The notes under the pieces were generated by a model that did not search any database, was not told where the DNA came from, and saw only the letters and a program-made list of their open reading frames with translations. Below, in pieces: positions 1 through 9,081 of a DNA stretch of 64,000 nucleotides (position 1 is the stretch's first letter; each line of letters opens with the position of its first letter). Source of the DNA: Spirochaetota bacterium (GTDB lineage: Bacteria > Spirochaetota > UBA4802 > UBA5550); contig JAFGBT010000009.1 in NCBI GenBank assembly GCA_016933025.1, forward strand, positions 175,565-239,564, read 5' to 3'. Both the position numbers and the translations under genes were made by a program.

Positions 1-709
1 CAGTGGCAACGCCCGCGTACTTCACCGTGATGTTCTGGTTGCCGGTCGCATATATGGCGCGTATGCCGAGGGCGGCCGCGGCCCAGTCGACGATCTTGTA
101 CACGCCGCCGACAGCCGCGCCGACGTAATACTCGGTCCGCACCGCCTTCACGTCGCGCCAGAACCCGACGATGTTGTTGTCGACCCCGTCCGCCTTGGCA
201 TAGGCCGTTTCCCAGGAGGCCATGAGCCCCCAGTCAACCACGGCCAGGCCCTGGTTGAAGGTCATGCCCGGGGCCGCCTGCATCACGTGTATATCGAGGT
301 ACACGGCCCACCCGTCGTCCTTCCAGATGAGGTCGACGCCCGGAAGAATCGGCGCCAGTGTCTCGGCCGCGTACTCCTTCGGACGGCCGTTGGCCGGATT
401 CAGGAAATTGGAGGTCGGAATCATCGGCTTGTCCATGTATTGTATGCCGTAGTAATCCATGGTATGCATCCGCTTGGCGTAGTAGGTCTGGGAGCTGAAA
501 TGCACCGAAAGCCCCCGGTACTCGAGGAACGCCAGGCCCGCGGGGTTATAGAAGCCCGCGTCCGCGCTGGTGGACGCGTTCCGGTTCTGGGTCCGCACGA
601 AATCCGCGCTGTGGTTCGGCATGACGCCGTCCTCCTGGTTGAGCCGGGAGGCCGACGCCGGCAGTGCCGTCAACAATACTGCCAGGCTTATGATTCCGAA
701 TCTCTTCAT
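1..709 (-). CDS. FadL/OMPP1-type outer-membrane protein (partial, C-terminus outside window)
   Basis: The reading frame is open from the ATG at 707-709 to the left edge, giving 236 residues without a stop. A GGAGG ribosome site lies just upstream (713-717 region). Residues 1-20 form a typical signal peptide ending ALPASA. Residues 53-60 read FYNPAGLA, and NPAG near the mature N-terminus is the hallmark of FadL/TodX long-chain fatty-acid channels. The rest is aromatic-rich and alternates polar and apolar residues, as in a beta-barrel. The likely role is uptake of hydrophobic compounds across the outer membrane, which would suit the acyl-CoA cluster at the other end of the window, but that link is inference. 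The barrel end and substrate cannot be judged from this fragment. Confidence 0.75.
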   Translation of the reverse strand, partial: MKRFGIISLAVLLTALPASASRLNQEDGVMPNHSADFVRTQNRNASTSADAGFYNPAGLAFLEYRGLSVHFSSQTYYAKRMHTMDYYGIQYMDKPMIPTSNFLNPANGRPKEYAAETLAPILPGVDLIWKDDGWAVYLDIHVMQAAPGMTFNQGLAVVDWGLMASWETAYAKADGVDNNIVGFWRDVKAVRTEYYVGAAVGGVYKIVDWAAAALGIRAIYATGNQNITVKYAGVAT

Positions 710-846
710 TGTTCCTCCAGAGATATAAAAAATTTTCTGGTTATAATTTTAAAATGCGGCCCCGCCCTTTATATGACGGGGCCGGCAGAAAATCATTCAT
801 ACAAAAATTCAATATTTACTACTCATAAAAAATATTTATACAATTA

Positions 847-1998
847 TCAATCCACAACATTAACCGTATATGTTCTGGTTGTAGAATTATCCGCCGCTGT
901 TACCGTAAATACGACACTTTGAGGATAATCATAAGCATCCCAAGTGTACGGACCCGTATCGTTTGTTTCAAGTGTCCAAGTACCATCAACATTTTCAGTC
1001 AATGCAACCGTACCAGTAATACACGTTCCCGTGGCACTTATCCCTTGTATATCAGCTGACAGGGGAGTAAGAGTAAACCTGAATTGTCTCCAGTATCCAT
1101 CTGACCAAATTCGCACATAAGTATATGCATAGTCATCGGGCAAAAATCCAAGGTCTCTTATAGTAACTGTTCCTGCAACATTTCGCACCCTAAACACCAA
1201 ATCAGAAAGACGCGCTTCATCTGGTGGAGCTGTTTCCATGGTTACCCGGATAATATAATTGACCGTCGTGCTCTGGTCCTGGGAAGTCACCGCAACCGTA
1301 ATGTCGCGCGTCCCGGATGACAATGGCAGGTCGGTTATCGGCACGTTGAAATCGTAGTTCTCAGCGGCCCATCCGTCCACCATGGCCGTCATAACCGGGC
1401 TCTGCAGGGCCAGGCTGACGGTCATCTCGTTCGCCAGGTAGCTCAGCATCACCGTGTGCACGGTGCCGCTCGCCTCAAGGGGATCGAACACCGGATCAAA
1501 ATCGGCCGTGATCATGCCGGCCGCCGCGCTTATCGAAAGGCTGGAAAGGCCCGCGTCGCTTCCGAAAAAATAGATCCGTATCGTGTACACGGTAGTGGTG
1601 AGCGTGTCCTCGGACACGACGGTAATGACAATATCATTTTCAGCCAGGCCGGGGTTGAGCGTCGCGGTGTATGAATAGCCGGGCGCGACGATTGCCGACG
1701 GGTCCCCGCCGTTCAGCGTCGCGGTTACGGACGCGCCGTCCGGACCGATCGCGATGGCCGTCACGGGCGACCCGTCATTCGCCACGTATAGCGTGTATTC
1801 AAGCGTGGCCGGATCGAACTCGGGCGAGATGGCGAGGCTGTCCACCGACAGGCCTTTCAGCGCTGCATCGTCGTTCACCGGGATCCCGGGACGGCTGAAC
1901 GGCAACATGCTTTTCCCGTCTTTGTCCAGCAGTTCGCATCCGCTTGCCAGTATAGCGACAGTCATGAAGCCTATTATTGATTGTACTATTTTATTCAT
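847..1998 (-). CDS. Lipoprotein with cadherin-like beta-sandwich domains
   Basis: 383 residues. I chose the ATG at 1996-1998 because a GGAAGG site precedes it and the protein then begins with a lipoprotein signal peptide ending LASG-C (Cys21). The longer frame to 2160 overlaps the upstream gene and lacks a signal. Two beta-sandwich repeats (about residues 40-140 and 145-250) carry the pattern 'L..L.I....I...FDP....Y', known from the cadherin-like bacterial domain PF12733. A third, different beta-rich domain fills about 255-383. The DNA for that last domain (847 to about 1255) is clearly more AT-rich than the rest of the gene. Probably exported and lipid-anchored; binding function unknown. Lies downstream of a related lipoprotein on the same strand. 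Confidence 0.75.
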   Translation of the reverse strand: MNKIVQSIIGFMTVAILASGCELLDKDGKSMLPFSRPGIPVNDDAALKGLSVDSLAISPEFDPATLEYTLYVANDGSPVTAIAIGPDGASVTATLNGGDPSAIVAPGYSYTATLNPGLAENDIVITVVSEDTLTTTVYTIRIYFFGSDAGLSSLSISAAAGMITADFDPVFDPLEASGTVHTVMLSYLANEMTVSLALQSPVMTAMVDGWAAENYDFNVPITDLPLSSGTRDITVAVTSQDQSTTVNYIIRVTMETAPPDEARLSDLVFRVRNVAGTVTIRDLGFLPDDYAYTYVRIWSDGYWRQFRFTLTPLSADIQGISATGTCITGTVALTENVDGTWTLETNDTGPYTWDAYDYPQSVVFTVTAADNSTTRTYTVNVVD

Positions 1999-2074
1999 TA
2001 TCGAGCCTTCCTTTTCATGGAATAGGTATGTTATGCGCCGGCCGAGCGTGCGCACGGCCGGCGCCCTGTCGTCA

Positions 2075-3775
2075 TCACGGATGCCAGAAATCGTCAGCGG
2101 TCCAGGGCACATCCGGGTCCCAGCCGTCGCCCAGGTGCTCGTGATACGGATCGGCATCATAATACATTATCTCGCCCGTCTGGCCCATGTAATCCACAGT
2201 TGTATACGAGGTGGCGTCCCTCGAAACCGCGTCCTTGCTCACGATCCGCAGATGTATATGCTGGATGGCAACCGCGTCCCCCTCGGGCGTCTGCATGGTG
2301 ATGTCGCCCGTCTGGGGACCATCGGTCTGGGTCCCTGAGGTGTTCACTATAACCGACATGGTGCCGTTCAGCATGAAGCCGCCGTTGTCACCCACGAACA
2401 TGTAGTCCCAGCCGCCGTTGTCGTAGTCGGAGTAGACCATCTGGTTCCGCACCGTACTGAGGGTGGTGACCCAGGTGAGGGACCAGACCATGTTCCCGCT
2501 GATGCTTCCGGGATAGGTGTTGCTCCAGTTCGGCATGGAACCCGGCGCCCCCCAGGACGCCTTGTTGGCCCGTCCCACCGGGCCGTACAGGCCGTAATAG
2601 AACTCGTACACGTTGAGGAGCCTGAGCTTCAGCGAGTAATTCCGGGTTACCAGTCCGTTGTTCGAGATCACCTCTATGTCCATTGTTCTCACGGAATAAA
2701 CGTCGGGGTCCCCCAGGTCCCAGGTAACGTCCACTGTCAGCTTGCCGCTCTGAATCAAGCTGCTCATTTCCACGGTATCGACCTTAAGGCTGGATACCGT
2801 CGGATCAGCCGGCGTGATGACGACCTTTGCCTCGGTGAAGCCGAACACGACGCAGGAATAGTCGTACACCTCCTTGTCGAAGGGGTTGGTGTTGTCCGGG
2901 AAAAAATTGCCGTCCGAATCCTGGTAGATCTGCCGTATCGAGTCGCTGGCGCCGATCGTCACCTTGAGAGACGACAGGTACGCGTTATCATCGGTCACCA
3001 GCTCCTGCGCGAGGCGCGATATGGTGAAGGTGTAGGTCGACACGTCCCCATTGCTGGCGGTCGAGGTGACGGTTACCGTCTGGGTAGTCTTCGAGTCGCC
3101 AACCGGGAGCTCTGAGAGTATCACCAGGTCCTTCTCACCCGAATTCACTTTTTTACCGTCAATCTTTACGGTCGTGAACGCGCTTATTGAGGTTGGCCTG
3201 ACCTTGACATAATAGTCGTTCCACGCGACACGCAGCTGGTACGCCAAAACATCAGGATCAAACTGCGGCGAAAGAAGGATAACTCCGTCATTTTCATCGA
3301 AGACCTCGAAATTGAGGAGGCGGCTCTCTTCCAGCCCGAAGCTCCGGCTGATATTTATCTGGTATGTCTTCACCGTCACCCCGTCGGGCGCGGTTACCCT
3401 GACCAGAACAGTCGCGGTGTCCGTGCTGACCGTTATGGAACGGGATGTGCAGGCCAGGGTATTAATAGCGACCGAGGAACGCTCATCATCCGCGACCGCG
3501 ACGACGGTAACGCCGGTGACGAGCGGCTCAATTGACACATTATAATTATAAATACTCGGGCTGAATGCCGGCGTCAGCGCCAGGCCGGCTACCGTGCCCG
3601 TGGCGCCCTCCACACCGGTCAGTGTCAGGATCTTGAGATCGGTATTGGACATGGTCGAGCTGTATTGTATATCGGGGATAAAAAATGTGCCTATTTCCCC
3701 ATATTCGCATCCATTTGCGAGTATGACCGCCGACACCACAAAAAACAGGCCAAGGCGTTTTATTATCTTTTGCAT
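2075..3775 (-). CDS. Lipoprotein with repeated cadherin-like beta-sandwich domains
   Basis: 566 residues, ATG at 3773-3775 behind an AGAGGAG ribosome site. The signal peptide ends ILANG-C (Cys23), a loose lipobox. Three beta-sandwich segments (about residues 45-150, 150-260 and 265-390) show the 'L..L......SPEFDP..Y.Y.V' style of PF12733. The remaining ~175 residues are Trp/Tyr/Gly-rich and end in a His/Asp-rich stretch (DPYHEHLGDGWDPD). The gene lies 76 bp upstream of the shorter cadherin-like lipoprotein and is probably co-transcribed with it. The pair looks like surface-exposed adhesion or matrix proteins, but ligand and location are inferred only from the domains. Confidence 0.75.
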   Translation of the reverse strand: MQKIIKRLGLFFVVSAVILANGCEYGEIGTFFIPDIQYSSTMSNTDLKILTLTGVEGATGTVAGLALTPAFSPSIYNYNVSIEPLVTGVTVVAVADDERSSVAINTLACTSRSITVSTDTATVLVRVTAPDGVTVKTYQINISRSFGLEESRLLNFEVFDENDGVILLSPQFDPDVLAYQLRVAWNDYYVKVRPTSISAFTTVKIDGKKVNSGEKDLVILSELPVGDSKTTQTVTVTSTASNGDVSTYTFTISRLAQELVTDDNAYLSSLKVTIGASDSIRQIYQDSDGNFFPDNTNPFDKEVYDYSCVVFGFTEAKVVITPADPTVSSLKVDTVEMSSLIQSGKLTVDVTWDLGDPDVYSVRTMDIEVISNNGLVTRNYSLKLRLLNVYEFYYGLYGPVGRANKASWGAPGSMPNWSNTYPGSISGNMVWSLTWVTTLSTVRNQMVYSDYDNGGWDYMFVGDNGGFMLNGTMSVIVNTSGTQTDGPQTGDITMQTPEGDAVAIQHIHLRIVSKDAVSRDATSYTTVDYMGQTGEIMYYDADPYHEHLGDGWDPDVPWTADDFWHP

Positions 3776-4145
3776 CGAGCTATCTCCTCTGATATAGATA
3801 TTATCTAACCAATAATTTCCAGATAATATATTTACAAACCGTCTGTCCGGTTTATTAATTCAAATATATCTCCTTTTTTAATATAAATAAACACTATTTA
3901 AATAAAATGTCATCTCAAAACGAATTTACATTTAAATTGGATGCAATATACGAATAAAATTTTAATCACCACATAATTTTTTTATCTTTAACTGACATTT
4001 TTGAGTCAATATGTCATTTAATTTTTTTGAATTTCATAGTAATTTTCAGCTCCCCATTAAAAAATCAACTTGTTGCCGTGAGGCCGAACTGGCAGTATGC
4101 TTATTACATGAGGTGGAAATTTATACAGCTCAACGGACCTGGATT
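3776..4145. other. AT-rich divergent intergenic region
   Basis: No credible gene. The region separates the minus-strand lipoprotein from the plus-strand phosphoesterase and is strongly AT-rich. A small hairpin (AACCG, six-base loop, CGGTT) lies at about 3836-3852. A frame upstream of the phosphoesterase is open from an ATG at 4011, but its 45 codons look unlike protein and precede the conserved domain start, so I treat them as non-coding. Confidence 0.4.
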
Positions 4146-5837
4146 GTGAAGATAATATTTCTAACAGATATTCACGGCTCCTTCAACCAGACGGCCGCCC
4201 TTTTATATGAGACCGTCGCTGATGTCTACATCATCGGCGGCGACCTGATCGATATCCCCTTCTACAGCATAAACACGGCCATCCAGTACCATGACCTGCA
4301 GACCCAGCTCCACAGTCTAAGGAAAAAAATGGACAAAGAGGAGCTGGTGCTGGAGGACTTTGTAGACGAGCTCCTGGATTCTCCAAACGTCGCGGAGGAC
4401 ATCATCGACCGGGGTAGCGACTACCAGCAGCTGACCATACGGGCGCGCCGGGTCATGCAGCAGAAGTACAAGGTTCTGGAGAACATGATATCCTTCAAGT
4501 CATCGGCGGGCGTCTTCGCCCTGCCGGGGAACTACGACATGGACCTGAAATACACATCCCTGCACGAGCGGGACCTCCACCTTCACTGGCACACCCTCGG
4601 CGGCATGAAGGTGGCCGGATACGGCGGCGCCGGCGTCTGGACCGCGGGGATCCCCGAAAGATATATCGTCAGGTACAAAGGTGGCATCGGCATGAACGAC
4701 CACTCAAACGAGATGTTCACCTTCTTCAAGGCCGTGAAGCCTGACATCATCGTCGCCCACCAGCCGCCTCATGGCGTGCACGACCGAATCACGCACATCG
4801 GCCCATCGGGATCCCCGGCGCTCCGCACCTACTGCGAGAACAACCCGGTGAAGCTCTGCCTGAGCGGTCACATTCATAACGACTGGGGCTTCATGGCCAT
4901 TGAGGGCTGCGTCTACCTGAACCCGTCCAATTTCGGTGAGGTGACCACGATCCAGGGCGAAGTCTCCGAGGGCGGCTTTTTCTTCCAGATCGAGTTTGAC
5001 GAGACGGAACTCGAAAAGATCTCGCTTAAAAAACTGGTCGACGACCACCGTATCCACGATATCGCCGAGTACTACCGGAAGGACGGGAAATGGACGGAGG
5101 ACATCATCGACCTGGAGCGCTATCAGGCGCGCCGCCTCAACGAGAATTACGACATGAAGGTCGAGAAGTACCACCACATCCCGGAGATCGAGCTCTTCAA
5201 AGAGATCAAGAACTTCTTCCGGATGTTCCGCACGCAGGAGACCGAGGAGCGCCTGGACGAGCTCGAGCACGCGGTGAACCTCCTGAAAGACAAGTTCGAC
5301 GACATCGCGATGGACATCGTCGGCTCGGTGAACATGGGGTTATCTCAGGAAAGCTCCGACATCGACGTCGTCCTCTACCTCAGGTGCGGCCGAAACTGCC
5401 AGGACATGTACCAGCAGTGCGATTTCTACACGAGCGCCAAGGCCCTGCTGACAAACATCATCGGCGACAAGTACAAGTTCGAGATCATCGACTGCATCGA
5501 CCTGAACGTCGTGGAGCAGAGCATCATCACGAAAAACTACGAGTGCGAGGTGACCCAGCGGTTCGTGGCGTACCGGTCGATCTGCCGGCCGGTCAACTAC
5601 AAGGCGATCGCCCCGATCGAGGACATCCTGAACGAGGACATCGAGTTCAGAAGGGAGATGGAGGGAAGCATCCGGTCGTATTTCAGGATCTTCGCGACGA
5701 CCTCGCAGCACATGCGCTCATTCGACAAGTACGAGTCGCGGCTCAAGTCGATCGGGATCAAGCTGCCGGAATCGATCAGGGACAAGATACGGGAATATCT
5801 CCAGGTAACGAGCTCGAACGACCTGATGAAATGGTGA
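4146..5837 (+). CDS. Metallophosphoesterase - nucleotidyltransferase fusion protein
   Basis: 563 residues from the GTG at 4146, which places the first beta-strand at the N-terminus (VKIIFLTDIHG). An ATG at 4011 would add 45 unlikely residues, and no clear ribosome site decides between them. Residues 1-300 carry all calcineurin-like phosphoesterase motifs: DIH (8-10), GGD (31-33), GNYD (about 128-131), AHQPPHG and GHIHND (about 240-245). A charged linker follows. At about 393-415 a pol-beta-type nucleotidyltransferase signature appears, GS followed by DIDVVLYL, with a later EIID that could supply the third carboxylate. Both active sites look complete. One chain might therefore add and remove a nucleotide or phosphate, but the substrate is unknown. 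No partner gene is adjacent. Confidence 0.75.
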   Translation: MKIIFLTDIHGSFNQTAALLYETVADVYIIGGDLIDIPFYSINTAIQYHDLQTQLHSLRKKMDKEELVLEDFVDELLDSPNVAEDIIDRGSDYQQLTIRARRVMQQKYKVLENMISFKSSAGVFALPGNYDMDLKYTSLHERDLHLHWHTLGGMKVAGYGGAGVWTAGIPERYIVRYKGGIGMNDHSNEMFTFFKAVKPDIIVAHQPPHGVHDRITHIGPSGSPALRTYCENNPVKLCLSGHIHNDWGFMAIEGCVYLNPSNFGEVTTIQGEVSEGGFFFQIEFDETELEKISLKKLVDDHRIHDIAEYYRKDGKWTEDIIDLERYQARRLNENYDMKVEKYHHIPEIELFKEIKNFFRMFRTQETEERLDELEHAVNLLKDKFDDIAMDIVGSVNMGLSQESSDIDVVLYLRCGRNCQDMYQQCDFYTSAKALLTNIIGDKYKFEIIDCIDLNVVEQSIITKNYECEVTQRFVAYRSICRPVNYKAIAPIEDILNEDIEFRREMEGSIRSYFRIFATTSQHMRSFDKYESRLKSIGIKLPESIRDKIREYLQVTSSNDLMKW

Positions 5838-5886
5838 GGATATATCACCTCATCTATCGGGCTTGCCCCAAACGCATTGTACAACG

Positions 5887-5964
5887 CCCCCCATCCCCCC
5901 GGAGGGGGGCTTGTCTGCCATTTTTACCTTTTAAAGTCCCCCTCTGGGGGATTTAGGGGGATTG
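5887..5964. repeat. Dispersed repeat family A, copy 1
   Basis: A ~78-bp GC-rich element made of C-run/G-run hairpins: CCCCCC-GGAG-GGGGGC, then AAGTCCCCC-TCT-GGGGGATTTAGGGGG. Near-identical copies occur at 55277-55347 and, in the opposite orientation, at 62147-62273. It sits between two convergent genes (phosphoesterase stop at 5837, lysA stop at 6002), so its hairpins could end transcription from both sides; that role is inference. Confidence 0.75.
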
Positions 5965-6001
5965 TAAAGCAATCTCTTAAACAATATTGTCTAAAGAAAA
6001 A

Positions 6002-7252
6002 TTACAGCTTCGAAAAATCCAGTGTCTTGAAGTAGTCGTCCAGCGTCTCCGCCCTGCGAATGAGCTCTGCCGTGCCGTCGGTCCTCAGCAGGAGCTCGGC
6101 CGAGCGGAGCTTGCCGTTGTAGTTGAATCCCATGGCGTGCCCGTGCGCGCCCGTGTCATGGATCACCAGGACATCGCCGATCTCGATCGCCGGCAGGGCG
6201 CGGCCGATGGCGAACTTGTCGTTGTTTTCGCAGAGGGAGCCGGTCACGTCGTAGGTACGATCGAGGGGCCTCCCCTCCTTTCCGAGCACGGTGATGTGGT
6301 GGTACGCGCCGTAGAGGGCCGGACGCATCAGGTCTGCCATGCAGGCGTCCATCCCCACGTAGTTCCTGTAGGTCTCCTTTTTGTGGAGCACGCGCGTGAC
6401 AAGGTATCCATAGGGACCGGTCATCATCCTCCCGCTCTCCATCATGATAGTGACGGGATGCAGCCCCGCTCCCTGTATCTTTGTATCGTACAACAGCCGT
6501 ATTTTGTTCGAAACATACTCCATGTCGACGGCCGTATCTTCCGGCCGGTAGGGGACGCCGAACCCGCCGCCTATGTTCACGAATTCGAACTGGATTCCCA
6601 GGGCGCGGTGCAGCTCGACCATGAGGTCAAACAGCATGTCGGCCGTGTCCACGAAATAGTCGGGGTTGAGCTCGTTGGACGCGACCATGGTATGGAGACC
6701 GAACCGCTTGACCCCCTTCGCCATTACGGTCCGATAGGCCTCGAACAGCTGGTCCCGGGTGAGGCCGTACTTGGCCTCTTCCGGCTTCCCGATAATAGCG
6801 TTCCCGCCCCGCAGGGGGCCGGGATTGTACCGGAAGGAGATCACATCCGGGATTCCCGCGTGTTTTTCCAGGAACGACACATGGCTGATGTCGTCAAGGT
6901 TGATGACGGCGCCGAGCTCCCGCGCCCTGACGTACTCGGCCGCCGGCGTGTCATTCGAGCTGAAGAATACGTCCTCGCCGGTGATCCCCACGCGCTCGGA
7001 GAGGGCCAGCTCGGCCATCGAGCTGCAGTCGGTCCCAAAGCCCTCCTCCTTCATGATCTTCATGATATAGGGGTTCGGGCATGCCTTGACCGCGAAGAAC
7101 TCCCTGAAGCCCGGCGCCCAGGAGAAGGCCTTTTTCAGCCGTCTGGCGTTGTCGCGGATCCCCTTTTCATCATAAATGTGAAAAGGCGTCGGATACTCCC
7201 GCATAATACGCTCGATTTGTTCCCTCGTGAAGGGGAGTCTCTTTTCGTTCAT
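6002..7252 (-). CDS. lysA: Diaminopimelate decarboxylase
   Basis: 416 residues, full length. PLP-dependent alanine-racemase-fold enzyme that converts meso-diaminopimelate to lysine in the cytoplasm. The PLP lysine is in FFAVKACPN (Lys56). HTMVASNE (near 197), the phosphate-binding NIGGGFG (near 239) and the substrate/dimer motif GSLCENNDKFA (near 344) are all visible. The GSLCEN form, with the catalytic Cys, favours a decarboxylase acting on diaminopimelate, though related carboxynorspermidine or ornithine enzymes share this fold. The start at 7252 gives the usual N-terminus; its ribosome site is weak. Stands alone, convergent with the phosphoesterase gene. Confidence 0.88.
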   Translation of the reverse strand: MNEKRLPFTREQIERIMREYPTPFHIYDEKGIRDNARRLKKAFSWAPGFREFFAVKACPNPYIMKIMKEEGFGTDCSSMAELALSERVGITGEDVFFSSNDTPAAEYVRARELGAVINLDDISHVSFLEKHAGIPDVISFRYNPGPLRGGNAIIGKPEEAKYGLTRDQLFEAYRTVMAKGVKRFGLHTMVASNELNPDYFVDTADMLFDLMVELHRALGIQFEFVNIGGGFGVPYRPEDTAVDMEYVSNKIRLLYDTKIQGAGLHPVTIMMESGRMMTGPYGYLVTRVLHKKETYRNYVGMDACMADLMRPALYGAYHHITVLGKEGRPLDRTYDVTGSLCENNDKFAIGRALPAIEIGDVLVIHDTGAHGHAMGFNYNGKLRSAELLLRTDGTAELIRRAETLDDYFKTLDFSKL

Positions 7253-7285
7253 GTCATCATCCGATTGTATCGGTCAGTACAGATG

Positions 7286-7316
7286 ATACTACCGCTTTCC
7301 CGGAACCGGCTGTCAA
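7286..7316 (-). promoter_or_regulatory. Candidate lysA promoter
   Basis: Reading the minus strand, TTGACA (7311-7316) is followed after 19 bases by TAGTAT (7286-7291), about 35 bases before the lysA start. The spacer is longer than optimal. A second candidate (TTGTCA at 7461-7466, TATATA at 7439-7444, spacer 16) lies farther upstream and would give a ~185-base GC-rich leader. I saw no lysine-riboswitch core in that leader. Confidence 0.35.
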
Positions 7317-7524
7317 GAATTTATTCGCCAGTTCACGCTGACCGGGCGTGCGGTACCGGCAGACGCCGAGCCGCGGCCGCACACCCGCGCCGGCATCCAG
7401 TATCTCCCGTCGGGCATGACATAATATAGTAGATTTTTTATATATAAATAAAATTATTGGTGACAAATTTATAAATATATACCAGATATTTCATTATCTT
7501 GCTGCCGGAGAACAGATTAACGAG

Positions 7525-9081
7525 ATGTTCAAGAAAAAAGAAAAAGCTATTGAAAAAGACGCCATCGAGAAATCACAACTCTTTTCCGATGTCATTAATG
7601 AAAACAACAGACGGCTTCTCATCGTATTTCTGATCATAGCGCTGTTTTCAAATATCGCCGTCACCGCAATCAAGGCCTTCGATATCGGTTCGAAATACCT
7701 CGAGTACGAGCACATCCTTGTCGAATTCATTATCATATCAATTTTTTTTGCCGCGGCTTTAGTCATATCAAACAAGCTCAAGGGAAAAATAGCTTCGGGC
7801 TATGTGATGATAACCGGCGTCATCATATGCATTTCGGTATTTGAATACACATTCCACGGCGCGAAGCAGCTCTTTGCGACCCGCTATATTCCGCTCGCCC
7901 TGAGCATATTCTATTTCAACCCGCCTATCTCGCTCTATACGCTGGTGCTGGTACTTCTATCACAGGCTGTTGTATTTATAATCAGGCCGGAACTGCGCCT
8001 GCCGCCCCCCTATTCGGACACCGCGGTGCGCTTTATCCTGTACCTGATGGTCGGCGTGGGCGCCTATTTCGGGGCGGGGGCGACGCGCAGGCTCCTCAAA
8101 TACGCCATTTACAAGCACGATGAGGCGAGCAACAGCCTCATCAACCTGCGCGGCATGGCCATGGCGGTCATCAACTCGATGGAATCAATGAAAAAAGAGA
8201 CAGGGGAACACAGGGTCATTACCAAGGACATGAACGAAATCTCCCAGCACCAGGCCGCCTCCCTCGAGGAGATAACGACGTCCCTGGAGGAGCTTGCCTC
8301 CAATTCCAACACCATCAGCGAAATCGCGCGCTCCCTTTACGAGGAGCTGGCAATAACGGTCGACTCGGTCAATGACCTGAAGAGCGTGAACGACAAGGTG
8401 CAGGAGAGCTCGCACGAGATGAACCGCTCGCTGAACGAGGTGACCGGGTATTCCAGTACGACCTCCGAGCAGATCAGAATGACCGAAAACAAGTTCAACA
8501 CGGTCAAGACCAAGTCGGCCGAAATGGCTAACTTCGTCCAGATAATCAACGACATCGCGGACAAGGTCAACCTCCTCTCCCTGAACGCGGCCATCGAGGC
8601 GGCCCGGGCCGGCGACTACGGCAGGGGCTTCGCGGTTGTCGCGGACGAAATCTCGAAGCTCGCCGACGCCACCACGCAGAACGCGAAGGAGATCGAGAAC
8701 ATCATCAAGGAGAACCTGAAGCTGATCGAGGAGAGCGGCAAGCTCATCATCATGTCGGTCGAGACGATGAACAAGCTGAACAGCTCCATCATCACCATCA
8801 AGGACGAAATCACCGAGGTGGGCAACCTGATCACGGACATCGGCGTCACCATCAAGACCATCAAAAACCTCAACATCAAAATCCACGAATCGAGCAAGAC
8901 CATCGAAAACTCGACGTCCGAGCAGAAAGTCGCGACGGACGAATCGACGAAGACCGCCTTTGATATCGCTCAGAAATCGCAGGATATCGTCAACATAGCG
9001 CTCAACCTGTCAAAGTCGACCAACAACATCAATGAGATCACCGCCGAGCTGGACAAGATCATCAACGAAATGATCCAGTAA
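7525..9081 (+). CDS. Methyl-accepting chemotaxis protein with polytopic N-terminus
   Basis: 518 residues. About six hydrophobic segments between residues 27 and 200 replace the usual two-TM periplasmic sensor, so the input is probably sensed in or at the membrane. No HAMP domain is obvious. Residues ~220-518 form the long signalling coiled coil, with the CheA/CheW-binding hairpin tip at about 350-378 (LLSLNAAIEAARAGDYGRGF, then AVVADEI), the most conserved stretch of the family. Gln/Glu-rich heptads flank the tip as possible methylation sites. The start at 7525 has only a weak ribosome site. The stop abuts the stop of copA on the other strand with no gap, so the pair is convergent. Confidence 0.88.
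   Translation: MFKKKEKAIEKDAIEKSQLFSDVINENNRRLLIVFLIIALFSNIAVTAIKAFDIGSKYLEYEHILVEFIIISIFFAAALVISNKLKGKIASGYVMITGVIICISVFEYTFHGAKQLFATRYIPLALSIFYFNPPISLYTLVLVLLSQAVVFIIRPELRLPPPYSDTAVRFILYLMVGVGAYFGAGATRRLLKYAIYKHDEASNSLINLRGMAMAVINSMESMKKETGEHRVITKDMNEISQHQAASLEEITTSLEELASNSNTISEIARSLYEELAITVDSVNDLKSVNDKVQESSHEMNRSLNEVTGYSSTTSEQIRMTENKFNTVKTKSAEMANFVQIINDIADKVNLLSLNAAIEAARAGDYGRGFAVVADEISKLADATTQNAKEIENIIKENLKLIEESGKLIIMSVETMNKLNSSIITIKDEITEVGNLITDIGVTIKTIKNLNIKIHESSKTIENSTSEQKVATDESTKTAFDIAQKSQDIVNIALNLSKSTNNINEITAELDKIINEMIQ

Noticed and set aside
4011..4145. N-terminal extension of the phosphoesterase
   Set aside because: The codons are AT-rich and unlike the protein; the fold starts at the GTG at 4146. 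A start at 4011 cannot be wholly excluded.
5987..7429. 480-codon frame on the plus strand
   Set aside because: It is antisense to lysA, has the Arg/Pro/His-rich look of a shadow frame and no ribosome site.
7253..7430. Lysine riboswitch before lysA
   Set aside because: The leader is GC-rich and can fold, but I could not find the conserved riboswitch core.
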